64,000 nucleotides of DNA, from NCBI GenBank assembly GCA_022821495.1, contig JAJEDN010000044.1, positions 47,353-111,352 of the forward strand. Reading direction: 5' to 3'. The notes under the pieces are model-generated. The model had not been told where the DNA came from and made no database searches. It saw nothing but the letters and a program-made list of their open reading frames with translations. Below are positions 6,635 to 18,017 of this stretch, piece after piece. The stretch is from Candidatus Poribacteria bacterium. Lineage in GTDB: Bacteria > Poribacteria > WGA-4E > WGA-3G. How positions within the stretch are numbered: position 1 is the first letter of the stretch; every line of letters starts with the position of its first letter. A program made the position numbers and the translations under genes.

Positions 6635-9600
6635 TTACTGCGTTTTCTGCGAAAGTGCTTTAAAATACCGTCGCAGCTGCTCCCGATACTGGAACGGGAT
6701 GTCCTCCAGTTCTTTTGCGTGAGGTGCTGTTTCTAATTTCCGAACGATTTCAAGAAGTTCAGGATGCAGCGGTGGGACCTCCTGGGCAGGTGTTTCCGGC
6801 CTCTTTGCGACTTCAGCCTTGCGTTGTTTACCGACATCCCGTTTCTGCAACGACTTCAGACTATCAAGCATCCGCGTTAAAATTTGTTCCTGTCTATTGA
6901 GCACCTGATCACTGAGGTCACCGCGCTGGAGTGCCTTCTCAACCTCAGTCATATCCTCAGAGACCCCTTCAAGGCTTCCTAACATCTGTGCCATCTGTTC
7001 CGCGCGTTCAGCAAGGCGTTCGGTCGCTTCCCGAATCAGCTGCTGTTGTGCGGCGAGTTGACGCATCATCTGTTCAAAGCCCGGTGTTTGTCCCTGTTCT
7101 CGCATCTGTTGGCTCAGGTTTTGCGCCATCTGGTTTAATTGCTCCTGACTCTCGGCAAGTTGCTGGAGTTGCTCCAACATATTTTCCAATCCGCTGGCAC
7201 CCATTTGCTGGTTCATCTGTGCCATTGCATCCAGAAGTTCAAAGATCGCCTGATTGAGATCCGCAAGCGCAGTCCTCTGAATGGGGACAGCGAGACTCGG
7301 TTGTCTATCCTCTAAGGCACGTGCGGCACGAGAAAGTGCGTCGTTTGAGGCGTTGAGATGCCAAACAACTTTGTTCGGGACCTCTATCTGCCGGTTTCCT
7401 AACTCCCAAAGCCTATTGGAAAGTTGGGTGATCCCTTCTGCGGTGCTCAGTTCACCCGCTGCGAGTTGTTGTAATTGCAAGATTTCACTCGGGATATAAG
7501 CCTCAGCCTGCCCAGCAATAATAAGCGCATTTGTCTTATCAAGGACTTCTTCATGGAGATGGGAGAGATGAAGTCCGCTCTCAACGGCTTCTTGCATAGC
7601 CGTCATCGTTTCGTTTGCGTTCGCGCCTTCCATGAATGCCAAAGCGTTATCCAACCCCTGTGCGAGTTCTGTGAGCGTCTGTTCGGCTTCACGTCCGGAT
7701 TCAAGTGCCTCTGTGTTTTGCCCGCTGCGGAGATTCTCACTGGTCGTTGCGAGATCCTCAGGCAGCTGATGATCTTTCGTAAACTGATTGAGGCGTTTGA
7801 TTTCATCGGCGAGTCGTTCTATTTGCGGCGGCGCGTTTTCCTTATTTTTTGCGAGTTCGCCCATATCAGCACCGAGGTTATCCAATTTTTCACTGAGCTT
7901 CCCGAATTCCTCACCGACGCTATCCTCCTTTTCTGCGAGATCCGTTGTCGGGGAGGACTCTGGTAAGGTTTCCAAAGTATCCATGAGCTGCTTCTGTTGT
8001 TCAGCGAGTGCTTTCGCCTGTTTCGCCGCCGCTTCGAGTTCCTGTTGGAGGAGAATCTGCTCATAAAGCGACTTGGCGCGCTCCAGTTGCTGTAAAAACT
8101 GCTCTTGGCTGAGGTTCGCCTCCGTCATCGATCTTGCTTGATCGTTCATCTGTTGTTTCGCCAACGCCTCAGACAACTTCTGCAAAATCTCTTTATGTTC
8201 TTCAGAGAGCGCCTGCTCCATCAGATTTTGGAGTTCCTGATATTTTTGTATTGTCTCAGTGTCAAAGAGCTGGTTCTGTTCCATCTCTTCGGCAGTCTGC
8301 TTCATATCTTCGACCAGTTGCTTCGCTGTCTGCTCAATCTGCTTCTGATTCTCAAGCACCTGTTGCATCAAGTTCTCATCGTTAAGGGTGAGTTCTTGGC
8401 TCTTTCTGATTTTACCGAGGAGGGTATCAATCAAACCCGTTGCGTCCGCTTGCTCATCAACGAGTTCTTCAAGACCCTGTTGTTCTGTCTCCTGTTCGGT
8501 AGCGACAGAATCGTATAATTCGGAGAGCGATGGAAAGCGGAGCGTATAAGTCGGGGATTTACCGATATTCGGTCCTGAGACATTATCGTTATCCAGTGCC
8601 TGGACGTAATAAGCGAGCGTCTCACCCGGAAAGATACCGATCGGATCCACATCCCATGTGTATGATACAGAGACCGACCTACGGGCGGGTGCGTTCAGGA
8701 CATCCCACCGTTTCAATGGAATATTCATCTCTTCGGCTCCCTCCGCCTCAACACGATATACCAGTTGGAGTTCTTGTATACCGTAGTCGTCCGCAGCCTC
8801 CACCTCCAGTTCAACTAACATTGCATTATCCAAAACAGTATCCCGTGCGGGTGAAACAATATTGACATCAGGCGCGGCATCTCTGAAAACGGTGAGAGTA
8901 TACTTAATAGGATCGCGATTTGTAAAACCTTCAACATCGGTGATGTGGATATGATAATTTCCACTCTGTTGCGCTACAAAAGAGCCACGCATTGCGCGAG
9001 GTTCTTTTATTTTTCCTTGCGGTTCGGTTAAGTGTATTGATGGTGCTTGCGTTCTATTCCGTATATCCGCTTTCGACTTCGTTTCAAGCTGCTTTGGTTG
9101 CGGTTCAGTTAGGTGTCGCGCTGTGATCTCTAATGCGACAGCATCGGATCCTTCAAACGCGAGATGCGCTTTCTCAAGTGGTTTGTTACTTTCGCCAGTA
9201 AATGCGAGTTCTGTTCCGAAGAGTACTTGGATATCGCCAGTGTTTGCTGGCAGCGTCTGAGGTTGCAGTTGCGTGTAAACGGGGTAACGAAACCGATACT
9301 GAAATTGCGTAACAACCGGTTCATCGTTAATTGTTACTTGATACTGCGCTGAGGCTGACGCTTTAACATTTATATAGTATTGGAGCGGACGGTTCACATT
9401 TTTAAGGGTTACGTGGTAAGACGGATCAGGTTCTGGCACCTGTAGGTCGCTTGCGCGCTGCATAGGCATCGGCTGCCACGCTAATGTTGAGGCATCTTCA
9501 TTTCCGTCTCCGACGCGGTAATAGAGCGTAACAGGCGCGCTGAGGTGTCCGGTTACCTTTGCGGTGACGTTAACATCAGTGCCGCGTTCAATTTGAACAC

Positions 9601-10276
9601 TACCGGGTTGAATATCCGTAATCTGGATAGCGTGTTTTAAACCGTCCTGACCCTTCGGTAGTGTCTGTGGTAAAGTCTGAAAGGCGGTCGCTAAACCGGT
9701 AAAGGCGTTAGGAAAAAGAAAAAGAGTGATGAGCAGTAGCCCTATTCCTGCGACAGCAATACCGGCATTCCGCTTAATTTTCCGAAATTCGGTCTGAAAC
9801 ACCCGTCTGTGTTGGACATTTTTCATCTCTTCTTCGGTTTGAATAATCAGGTGTTCGATAAATTCGGGTGCGTAACCGAGTCGGTTATCGGTCAAGTTTT
9901 TCCAAAGCTGCACGGCACTCAGAATCCGGTTTTCGGATGCGAGCTTGGTTTCAGCTTGTGTTGATTCGAGGCGCGATGCGATTGCAGCATCTGTAAACCG
10001 ACGACGGAGCGGTAAAATAAGTGTTCGGATTAGGGTATAGATGCCGATGGCTACCGATAACAAGAGTATCCCGACACGGATCCAGAGCAAGAAAGGCGAC
10101 TGCCACGCTTGGATATTAATGGCTAAAATGATAAGGGTGCCTACTGTGACGAGTGCGAGAATCCCGATGCACTTTAGGAGACCTTCAGAAAAAGTGAGCC
10201 ACCACCACTGCCGCCGAATTGTCTGCAATCGAGCGATTAAGTTTTCATAAGCCTTATTTACATTTTGTGTGTCCAT
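6635..10276 (-). CDS. DUF4175-like large membrane protein with long coiled coil
   Basis: 1213 residues. Two membrane segments near residues 30-90 and one near 172-192 (GIAVAGIGLLLITLFLFP) anchor it. An Ig-like beta-rich extracytoplasmic part follows, then from about residue 600 to 1150 a Gln/Glu/Leu-rich coiled coil with many LAEQ/QQM repeats. This is the organisation of DUF4175 proteins found downstream of DUF4159 and vWA genes. It is the last gene of that operon, 75 bases after DUF4159. Function is unknown; a cell-envelope assembly role is inferred from context. Residues about 388-422 are a translated copy of a dispersed repeat (see 9011). Confidence 0.7.
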   Translation of the reverse strand: MDTQNVNKAYENLIARLQTIRRQWWWLTFSEGLLKCIGILALVTVGTLIILAINIQAWQSPFLLWIRVGILLLSVAIGIYTLIRTLILPLRRRFTDAAIASRLESTQAETKLASENRILSAVQLWKNLTDNRLGYAPEFIEHLIIQTEEEMKNVQHRRVFQTEFRKIKRNAGIAVAGIGLLLITLFLFPNAFTGLATAFQTLPQTLPKGQDGLKHAIQITDIQPGSVQIERGTDVNVTAKVTGHLSAPVTLYYRVGDGNEDASTLAWQPMPMQRASDLQVPEPDPSYHVTLKNVNRPLQYYINVKASASAQYQVTINDEPVVTQFQYRFRYPVYTQLQPQTLPANTGDIQVLFGTELAFTGESNKPLEKAHLAFEGSDAVALEITARHLTEPQPKQLETKSKADIRNRTQAPSIHLTEPQGKIKEPRAMRGSFVAQQSGNYHIHITDVEGFTNRDPIKYTLTVFRDAAPDVNIVSPARDTVLDNAMLVELEVEAADDYGIQELQLVYRVEAEGAEEMNIPLKRWDVLNAPARRSVSVSYTWDVDPIGIFPGETLAYYVQALDNDNVSGPNIGKSPTYTLRFPSLSELYDSVATEQETEQQGLEELVDEQADATGLIDTLLGKIRKSQELTLNDENLMQQVLENQKQIEQTAKQLVEDMKQTAEEMEQNQLFDTETIQKYQELQNLMEQALSEEHKEILQKLSEALAKQQMNDQARSMTEANLSQEQFLQQLERAKSLYEQILLQQELEAAAKQAKALAEQQKQLMDTLETLPESSPTTDLAEKEDSVGEEFGKLSEKLDNLGADMGELAKNKENAPPQIERLADEIKRLNQFTKDHQLPEDLATTSENLRSGQNTEALESGREAEQTLTELAQGLDNALAFMEGANANETMTAMQEAVESGLHLSHLHEEVLDKTNALIIAGQAEAYIPSEILQLQQLAAGELSTAEGITQLSNRLWELGNRQIEVPNKVVWHLNASNDALSRAARALEDRQPSLAVPIQRTALADLNQAIFELLDAMAQMNQQMGASGLENMLEQLQQLAESQEQLNQMAQNLSQQMREQGQTPGFEQMMRQLAAQQQLIREATERLAERAEQMAQMLGSLEGVSEDMTEVEKALQRGDLSDQVLNRQEQILTRMLDSLKSLQKRDVGKQRKAEVAKRPETPAQEVPPLHPELLEIVRKLETAPHAKELEDIPFQYREQLRRYFKALSQKTQ
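9011..9115 (-). repeat. Dispersed ~100-bp repeat, copy E, inside a coding sequence
   Basis: Reads in frame in the DUF4175 gene. It is bounded by two copies of a CTTAACCGAACCGCAA-like direct repeat, translated as HLTEPQ at both ends. The core CAGCTTGAAACGAAGT and AAAGCGGATATACGGA are nearly identical to the 40571/40674 copies. Confidence 0.85.
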
Positions 10277-10351
10277 TTTACCCTGTCCTTCTGTCTTTTA
10301 ATCAGGTATTAGTGGAAGGAAACCCGTCGGCGCGTGCCTACTACTTTCCTA

Positions 10352-11059
10352 TTAATGCGTTAGTGCGTACACAGCGATATTAACCGCCATTTTTGCAGCG
10401 AGTTCGCGTACCTGTGGTGTATCCGCTGGATGGACATCGGCATCTTCAAGTCCATCGCCGATATCAGCACTGTAAGCGTAATAAACGACCATTCGCCCAT
10501 CGTGGAAGAGTCCAAACCCTTGTGCGGGTTCACCATCATGTTCATGAATTTTCGGTAACCCTTTCATTTCGTAGAAACATCGGTAAATTAGGTGTGTATT
10601 CGGTATCGGTTGTAATTCTTGTTCGGGAAAAACCCTTTGCATTTCACGTCTGAAGCTCTCGTCAAGTCCGTAATCATCGTTCGCGAACAGAAATCCGCCG
10701 TCCATGAGGTAATCTCGTAACGCCTCGACCTCGCTTTCGGTTAATCGAATATTTCCATGCCCGACAAGGTAAAGCATCGGATACTGGTAAAGGGTATGAT
10801 CCGTGAATTTAAGAATGACTCTATCCTCAGCCGTTTCAATATCGGTTCGGGTGCGGAGCAGTCGGAGCCAATTCTTAATAACTGTTGCATCTCCGTACCA
10901 ATCGCCACCGCCACTGTAGTGGACCTGAGCAATAGTGAATGGAGCCCCTGTAGCCAACAAATTTTGCCCAATATGCACACCAGCGAATATACCGAATAGG
11001 AAGCAGCAGCTTAAAATCGGTTTCCACTTTATTAATCGTCCCACAAGGTATTGCTCCAT
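10352..11059 (-). CDS. DUF4159 domain protein
   Basis: About 235 residues with an N-terminal hydrophobic segment (CCFLFGIFAGVHIG) and a DUF4159 domain: YGDATVIKNWLRLL, YPMLYLVGHGNIRL, LMDGGFLFANDDYG and FRREMQRVFP. The fold is related to class I glutamine amidotransferase-like domains, but no catalytic Cys is evident. The track start at 11143 lies inside the upstream gene. ATG 11059 overlaps the vWA stop as TAATG and is the coupled start. It is the middle gene of the vWA-DUF4159-DUF4175 operon; the associated MoxR and DUF58 genes are not adjacent. Confidence 0.8.
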   Translation of the reverse strand: MEQYLVGRLIKWKPILSCCFLFGIFAGVHIGQNLLATGAPFTIAQVHYSGGGDWYGDATVIKNWLRLLRTRTDIETAEDRVILKFTDHTLYQYPMLYLVGHGNIRLTESEVEALRDYLMDGGFLFANDDYGLDESFRREMQRVFPEQELQPIPNTHLIYRCFYEMKGLPKIHEHDGEPAQGFGLFHDGRMVVYYAYSADIGDGLEDADVHPADTPQVRELAAKMAVNIAVYALTH

Positions 11060-13434
11060 TACGTCAATCCGATCCGCTTGCGTAAAAACCATTCTGTGCC
11101 TAATAATCCGACGACTGCAATTAAGATCAACGGATGACTCCAAAGTTCGCGTTCCGCATCAATAAATACCGGATTTTGGACATCGGCGACATTTTCCGCC
11201 ACCGATGCCGCATCCGCCATGGTAAAATAGGCACCACCTGTTTTTGCAGTAAGTTCTTTAAGGAGGTCTTCATTGAGTTGTGGTGTCTCTAATTCAGCGA
11301 GTTGTGGATGTACATGGATATCAATTTGATCCTCACCGAGTGTCTGGTCGCCAGTCTCACCCGTCGCGCGAATACGATAGGTTCCGTTCTGTAATAGCGC
11401 GAATTGCGTCGTGTAGAGATTGCCCATATCTGTCTGCTGTGAAGCTGCCTCACCGATGTTTTCGGTTACCCCGCGAATCTGGAGTTGGAAAGGTGCCCCT
11501 TCAGGTGGAACGATTTCAAATTGGACGGTAGCGTCTGTCTGTGTGGCTCGATAGGATTTAGAGTATAAATACGCGGTGACCTGCGCGGTATCTCCAATAG
11601 CATAAGTATCGGCATCTGTCGTAAGATGTAATCCGTCGTCATCGGTATCGGTTGCCATCCATCGAACAACTTGCGCCCAGAAGCGTGCATAAATGCCGTC
11701 GTAACGGGTATCTTTAAAAGTATTAACGCCGAAATCCCAATTCCAGAGTCCTTCCGCTGCAATTAGAAGGCTTTTGCCTAAGCCGGTTCTCTGAAGCATC
11801 AGTATAGGGGTCCCTTTCCCACTTTCCATGAGGGTTGTTACGCCACCTCTAAGTCGAAACCCACTAAAGGATCGAAACAGAGGTGGTATGTTCCGCCAGA
11901 CGGCGGCGTTCTGCTCGCCTGAAACAGAGAACTGATTTGGTTGCGACTCCATAAGTTGAAGCATCGGATGAAACTCACCGGACCGGGTGAGCCGAACGGT
12001 GGATTCAGTATCGTGCCTACGACACCCAGCACTTGGAATGTCAATCGGCAAAAGCTGCGCTAATTCCGTGTTTCGCAGCCCATTGATGCCAAGCATTCTG
12101 CGAGATGGGAGGAATATGATAGATTTTCCTTGTATTTCAATGAAGTCAACAATTGCGCGTTGCTGCGTGCTGGTAAGATGCTCAACGCCTAAGTCTCCTA
12201 AAATCAGCACATCGTACTTGGAGAGTTCAGCAGACGTTTCAGGGAATCGTGGTGTTTCGGATGCTGATGTCGTTTGTGGATAGTATCCATCTAAACGGCT
12301 AAGCACAGTATTATCAGGCGGAAACTGCTTAGATTTGTTGCGTAATAAAACTGCAGAGGTAGCCTCGATATCGGGGTCTCGTTCTAATGTGCGTTTTAAA
12401 AACGTGTATTCCCATCTCGGCCTGCCTTCGAGATAGAAAACGTTGAGTTTCGCCTTTACAACCTTCACCGAAAACGTTTTCTGATTGTTCGCTTCTGTTA
12501 ACTCACCATCAAGTGCTGGAAGTTCGACGGTATATTGAAAACTCCCTTCAACCGGTGGTGTCAATTTTAATTCAACAACCTGTTTTGTGGTGCCACTCGC
12601 GGGTATTGCGTCCTCAGACTGTTGAAAAGTTAATGTTGCGGTATCCACAAGGGTTTTACGCTTGACTTCACGTAGAGAGAGCCGTGTCGTTTTACCGATA
12701 TATCCTGTTTGCACAACTGTCACACGGATGATACTCTCGTGGTTTGTGTAGGCAACAGGTGTGTAATCAATATGTTGAATCTGGATATCTTTTGGAGCAT
12801 CTACAGAGCCGACCCCGATTGCATAGACCGGTACCCCGAGCGCGGTAACATCCGCTAAAGGCAACTGTCCAGAGTTATGTCCACCATCGGTAATAAGTAG
12901 CACTCCAGCGTTTTGTTGTCCTTTCCATGCAGCGGCGATGTCTCGTATAGCGGTTCCAATGTCAGTGAGGGTTCCTTTCGGCTCAAATTGTGGCAATCTT
13001 TCGGAGTCAAGGTCTTGTGGTAACGCTACGCTCTGCTGAAGCCCTATATCAAAAGGGTAGAGATGTACCTCAAAACGGTCGCGTAAAGATTGAAGGAATT
13101 GTTCTTCTGGATTGGACAGCAGTTGATTCACTTGATTTAGGCGAGATATCGGAGCCTCGCTCGTAGAGGCATCAACGAGTTCCATACTCCGCGATGTATC
13201 TACTAAAACCGAGAGATGCGTCGGTGGTGTGATGTCCTTTTTTTCAAGGATGACGGGTGCTAAGAGGCAACAGAGCAGGATCGACGCTGCACAACCCCGC
13301 ATGGCAATGAGTAAAAACCGATACCTCGGATGCATAGTGTGTGCTGTTCGGAGATAAACAAATACAGTTATGCCGATGACAATCCCGATACCGAGTGCAA
13401 CTGCCCATCCGGGCCAAAAATAGGTGAATCGCAT
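11059..13434 (-). CDS. vWA-domain membrane protein with GATase-like domain
   Basis: 791 residues. Two N-terminal membrane segments precede a von Willebrand A domain with an intact MIDAS start, VDTSRSM (DxSxS), and LLITDGGHNSGQ. A middle region (LNVFYLEGRPRWEYTFLKR, then YDVLILGDLGVEHL) resembles the glutamine-amidotransferase-like domain of similar planctomycete-type proteins. A C-terminal membrane helix ends the protein. Such genes usually sit in MoxR/DUF58/BatA operons concerned with envelope stress or assembly. It is the first gene of the three-gene minus-strand operon and overlaps the next start by one base. Confidence 0.8.
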   Translation of the reverse strand: MRFTYFWPGWAVALGIGIVIGITVFVYLRTAHTMHPRYRFLLIAMRGCAASILLCCLLAPVILEKKDITPPTHLSVLVDTSRSMELVDASTSEAPISRLNQVNQLLSNPEEQFLQSLRDRFEVHLYPFDIGLQQSVALPQDLDSERLPQFEPKGTLTDIGTAIRDIAAAWKGQQNAGVLLITDGGHNSGQLPLADVTALGVPVYAIGVGSVDAPKDIQIQHIDYTPVAYTNHESIIRVTVVQTGYIGKTTRLSLREVKRKTLVDTATLTFQQSEDAIPASGTTKQVVELKLTPPVEGSFQYTVELPALDGELTEANNQKTFSVKVVKAKLNVFYLEGRPRWEYTFLKRTLERDPDIEATSAVLLRNKSKQFPPDNTVLSRLDGYYPQTTSASETPRFPETSAELSKYDVLILGDLGVEHLTSTQQRAIVDFIEIQGKSIIFLPSRRMLGINGLRNTELAQLLPIDIPSAGCRRHDTESTVRLTRSGEFHPMLQLMESQPNQFSVSGEQNAAVWRNIPPLFRSFSGFRLRGGVTTLMESGKGTPILMLQRTGLGKSLLIAAEGLWNWDFGVNTFKDTRYDGIYARFWAQVVRWMATDTDDDGLHLTTDADTYAIGDTAQVTAYLYSKSYRATQTDATVQFEIVPPEGAPFQLQIRGVTENIGEAASQQTDMGNLYTTQFALLQNGTYRIRATGETGDQTLGEDQIDIHVHPQLAELETPQLNEDLLKELTAKTGGAYFTMADAASVAENVADVQNPVFIDAERELWSHPLILIAVVGLLGTEWFLRKRIGLT

Positions 13435-13841
13435 ATATGTTCTAAATCCGTTTTACAATATATTATATTCTAATTACCCGACTGATGTCAAACGGATTTT
13501 GGTTTTTAGCGATCAGTGGTCAGTTACGAGTTACCAGTTACGAGTTGCCAGTTAAAGAGGTCTCCTTCAGATTATCAGAAACCTCTTTATAAGAATAACC
13601 AGTAAAGAGGTCGATCTGAAGGAGTTACCAGTAACCAGTGACCAGTTAAAAGTGCCTCGCAGTGAGAGTTTGTTTTATCAAGTCTTTCTCTTACTGGTAA
13701 CTCGTAACTGGAAACTGACGACTGATTTATCAAGTCTTTCTCTTACTGGTAACTGACAGCTGTTTCTCAGGCTACTGGCGACTAATAATGCCTCTTACTG
13801 ATAACTATCCCCTCTGATAACCGAGTATCTCTGAAATAAGT
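13435..13841. repeat. Intergenic region filled with CAGTTACCAGT-type degenerate repeats
   Basis: Between about 13511 and 13800 short variants of CAGTTACCAGTTACGAGT recur in both orientations, with AAAGAGGT and TTTATCAAGTCTTTCTCTTA (twice) as longer repeats, and CTCCTTCAGAT opposed by ATCTGAAGGAG. Spacing is irregular and there is no constant spacer length, so it is not a CRISPR array. Nothing coding is seen. Confidence 0.7.
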
Positions 13842-13871
13842 TTGACAACCCGCGATTTGCTGTGTTAAAAT
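13842..13871 (+). promoter_or_regulatory. Promoter for gene at 13909
   Basis: TTGACA, 18-base spacer, TAAAAT, about 38 bases upstream of the start codon. Confidence 0.6.
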
Positions 13872-13908
13872 TATGTTTAAATAAATTGCTACAGAAATGG
13901 GGCACAGC

Positions 13909-14289
13909 ATGGCAGAACAAAGTAACAAGGAAAACGTGGTTGAGACGCAATCTCAGACCGAGGCGGCAAGCGGGATTATTATCAATGCTTCGCAGATGCA
14001 GTCAATCGACATAAGCGATCGGTTCACCCGGACGCTCACGGAAACCGGTTGGCGTATTACATTAGAAGCATCCGCCCGCGTTACGATCAACTTCATCACG
14101 AGCATGCGGAAGTATGAAGTTACACTGATGCAGAACGATATCATTGAACGTGACAGCGACGACTTAATTTTAATACGGAACCATCCTGCTGATACGTATC
14201 GTTCACAAAGAAATGTATCAGCATCACCACTGGCTCGGAACACCAATCGGACACAGGCTTCTGAACCGTCCACAGATGGGACAGATTAA
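13909..14289 (+). CDS. Hypothetical protein, 126 residues
   Basis: I do not recognise this protein. The first 25 and last 30 residues are polar and low in complexity, which suggests disorder. The central part (RFTRTLTETGWRITLEASAR, then KYEVTLMQNDIIER) could form a small beta-rich domain. There are no membrane segments or Cys pairs. The first ATG at 13897 has no ribosome site; the second at 13909 follows GGGG at a suitable distance. A consensus promoter lies directly upstream, so expression is likely. Confidence 0.6.
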   Translation: MAEQSNKENVVETQSQTEAASGIIINASQMQSIDISDRFTRTLTETGWRITLEASARVTINFITSMRKYEVTLMQNDIIERDSDDLILIRNHPADTYRSQRNVSASPLARNTNRTQASEPSTDGTD

Positions 14290-14373
14290 TTCTCGTTCAT
14301 TGGGAAAATATGGGGGTGACTGCCCATTCTGGAACATATCTATCGGCTTCTCTCAAGTTTAAAGGGCGGAACA

Positions 14374-14853
14374 ATGATCCCTACAGAGGTTGTGCTGAGT
14401 CCACAAAGTTATACGAAAGTTGTCTCCGAACTTGCTGAGACGCTCGGTTACGAGGGTATTTCGCATTTGCAACTGGCGCATCATCTCGCCTTGACAGTTT
14501 CTATCCAACAAGAAAACACGGATATGATTGTCCTGAAGGAGTTAGCCCCGAACCCTTGTCCTGTCTGCCATCGTCGGTTAACGTTCCTTCGGGAAACAAT
14601 TGACCGTTTTGAAAGTGATAATTCCAATCAGATTCGTTGTTCAATGGGGCATCGTTATCCAGGTGAGTTAAAGGTGTACTATCTGAGTATCTTCGAGCAC
14701 AACGCCGGTGATGAACTGGAAAAGCCGGTTAAGGTATGCCCGGAGTGTAAGGGTAAAAATATCCAGTACTTGGGATCGGATATGATGTTTTGCCTGGATT
14801 GTGATTGGGATAGCGGGATGGAACCACGGTATCAGACGCAGCGTAATGAATAA
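14374..14853 (+). CDS. Double zinc-ribbon protein of unknown function
   Basis: 159 residues with two candidate zinc-binding sites: CPVC (about residue 62) paired with CSMGHRY, and CPEC paired with CLDC near the C-terminus. The N-terminal half is helical without known motifs. Soluble, with no signal peptide. AAAGGGCGG lies just ahead of the ATG. Proteins of this kind bind nucleic acids or act as zinc-stabilised adaptors, but the sequence does not say which. A strong hairpin follows. Confidence 0.65.
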   Translation: MIPTEVVLSPQSYTKVVSELAETLGYEGISHLQLAHHLALTVSIQQENTDMIVLKELAPNPCPVCHRRLTFLRETIDRFESDNSNQIRCSMGHRYPGELKVYYLSIFEHNAGDELEKPVKVCPECKGKNIQYLGSDMMFCLDCDWDSGMEPRYQTQRNE

Positions 14854-14891
14854 CGCACGAAGTTCTATTTCGTGGTGTTAGAGAAGGCACG

Positions 14892-14928
14892 CCACTGCAG
14901 GCAGGGTTTAAAACCGCGCCTGCAGTGG
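14892..14928. terminator. Hairpin terminator between zinc-ribbon gene and groEL
   Basis: CCACTGCAGGC and GCCTGCAGTGG form a perfect 11-bp stem around a loop that contains GGTTTAAAACC. It lies between converging genes. No long T-run follows, so it may instead be one of the dispersed palindromes used as a terminator. Confidence 0.65.
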
Positions 14929-14942
14929 TGGCTGCGTAAGTT

Positions 14943-16595
<1,653 letters not shown>

Positions 16596-16658
16596 TCAAT
16601 TTTAGTGTTGTAATATTCAAATATTTAGAAGTCTTGTGAATGATAAATCACTCCCATA

Positions 16659-16687
16659 ATTATAGCATATACGACGCATAAAGTCAA
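16659..16687 (-). promoter_or_regulatory. groEL promoter
   Basis: Minus strand TTGACT, 17-base spacer, TATAAT, giving a leader of roughly 70 bases to groEL. No operator palindrome overlaps it. Confidence 0.7.
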
Positions 16688-16887
16688 TTTTTTATAGTTG
16701 TTCACAGTGGCGGTCAACGATCAGCAATCAGGTATCAGACAGACAATTTTCAGAAAAATAGTTATCAGGACTCAGCGCCCATAGGTTGGGCTGAAGGGAA
16801 TCGAATCTAACAGATCGTTCTATATCCTCAAGAACGCAGTAAAATCCAACTTCATGCGGAGGGGTTAAGGTGCGTTTGCATAAGGAA
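16688..16887. other. Intergenic stretch upstream of groEL, no gene seen
   Basis: Holds ATCAGCAATCAGGTATCAG-type short repeats near 16715 and fragments of longer intergenic repeats. I see nothing coding. Confidence 0.5.
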
Positions 16888-16925
16888 AGCCCTATCTCAA
16901 GATAAAGAAAAAGAGAGATAGGGCT
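16888..16925 (-). terminator. Terminator of the secreted-protein gene
   Basis: AGCCCTATCTC and GAGATAGGGCT form a perfect 11-bp stem ten bases past the stop codon, followed on the minus strand by TTTCCTTA. Confidence 0.7.
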
Positions 16926-16934
16926 AACCGAGGT

Positions 16935-17768
16935 TTAGCGATTCCGTTTAATGTCTCCCCAAGTTGTTGTCGCTTTTCCGACAGGATCAACGGATAAAGC
17001 ACCGGCAACTTCATTAAAGAAACTTTTCTGGTCTTTCGCCTTATCGGGATAGATATCGACCGCCTTATGAGTTGCGTCATCAAAGTGCAAGTTCATATAG
17101 GCATCCCCACCGGATTCGCCACACCGATAGAGTAAAACATTTCCACCTTTTTGCAACTTAATTTCAACGTTGAAATCAACTTGCAGTGCGGCACCTGTCC
17201 ATCTGGAATTATTGTACCATTTCTCACCGTTAATCCAGATTTGGGCGTGGTCATCGTGTGCTGGGGACATAACGGATGTCATATCCTTAGGTGCATCAAT
17301 AACAATAATACCATAGGTATCAATGTTATCGCCGGGACCGTCCCTATTCATGTGATGGGAGTTAGCAGGCTCAAATTCAAAGATCTCCCAACCGCGCGGT
17401 CCGCCATTAGCCTTTTTCCAATTGACATCAACAGTCTGTGTCAGTTTCAAACCTTCAACGGTCGAGAGTTTAATCTGCGTCAGCTTACCACCCGTCCCCT
17501 CCTCAATAAGATCCTTGGGAGCGGAAGCACCGAAACCACCGTTGTTTTCGTAGTTGCCGTCGGGGCCATACCACTTGGTAATCCAGTTTTTGTTATCAGA
17601 GTGGTCTTCGCTGAGTTCCGGGGCTGGGTCTTTGAGCCAATCCGCCTCTTTTAGAGGTCCGCCCTTAATATTAACTTTCCCTTGGGCAAATGCAATCTGC
17701 GAAAGGCTCACAACGAGTACGAAAGCAATGGTTATAGCGAGTGTTAACTGATAAAACCTTGTCATCAA
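16935..17768 (-). CDS. Secreted protein with C-terminal GK..TTW...K tail
   Basis: 277 residues with a clear signal peptide (LAITIAFVLVVSLSQIAFA, cleavage after AFA). The mature part is rich in Trp, Asn and Gly and reads like a beta-sandwich carbohydrate-binding module (NSHHMNRDGPGDNID, AQIWINGEKWYNNSRW), but I cannot name the family. The last 22 residues, GALSVDPVGKATTTWGDIKR, match the end of the unrelated LamG protein at 24372. That shared tail may be a sorting or anchoring signal. It has its own promoter, an AGGAGGC ribosome site and a terminator, and is probably well expressed. Confidence 0.75.
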   Translation of the reverse strand: MMTRFYQLTLAITIAFVLVVSLSQIAFAQGKVNIKGGPLKEADWLKDPAPELSEDHSDNKNWITKWYGPDGNYENNGGFGASAPKDLIEEGTGGKLTQIKLSTVEGLKLTQTVDVNWKKANGGPRGWEIFEFEPANSHHMNRDGPGDNIDTYGIIVIDAPKDMTSVMSPAHDDHAQIWINGEKWYNNSRWTGAALQVDFNVEIKLQKGGNVLLYRCGESGGDAYMNLHFDDATHKAVDIYPDKAKDQKSFFNEVAGALSVDPVGKATTTWGDIKRNR

Positions 17769-17904
17769 TTTGCCTCCTTATAAACAATTAGAAACGCAAC
17801 AGCAGGTTTTGGAAACCTACATATTTCGTCAAAAGATTAGGTAAGTCTGAATTTAATCAGGTTCAAGGAAAGTTTCCACGCAAAATTGCTCTGGAAACAC
17901 ATAT

Positions 17905-17933
17905 ATTGTATGTCTTAAGCGAAAATTTGTCAA
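17905..17933 (-). promoter_or_regulatory. Promoter of the secreted-protein gene
   Basis: Minus strand TTGACA, 17-base spacer, TACAAT, with a leader of about 130 bases. No riboswitch-like fold was recognised in the leader. Confidence 0.65.
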
Positions 17934-18017
17934 CCTTTTGACGAAAATAATTGCAACTTCGTTTTAGAAGATAAGGAAGACTGAAAAGTTAAGGTTTGAA
18001 AATAACATTCGCGGTGC

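Noticed and set aside
13511-13800. Possible CRISPR array
   Set aside because: Repeats are degenerate, in both orientations and irregularly spaced; there are no uniform spacers or cas genes.
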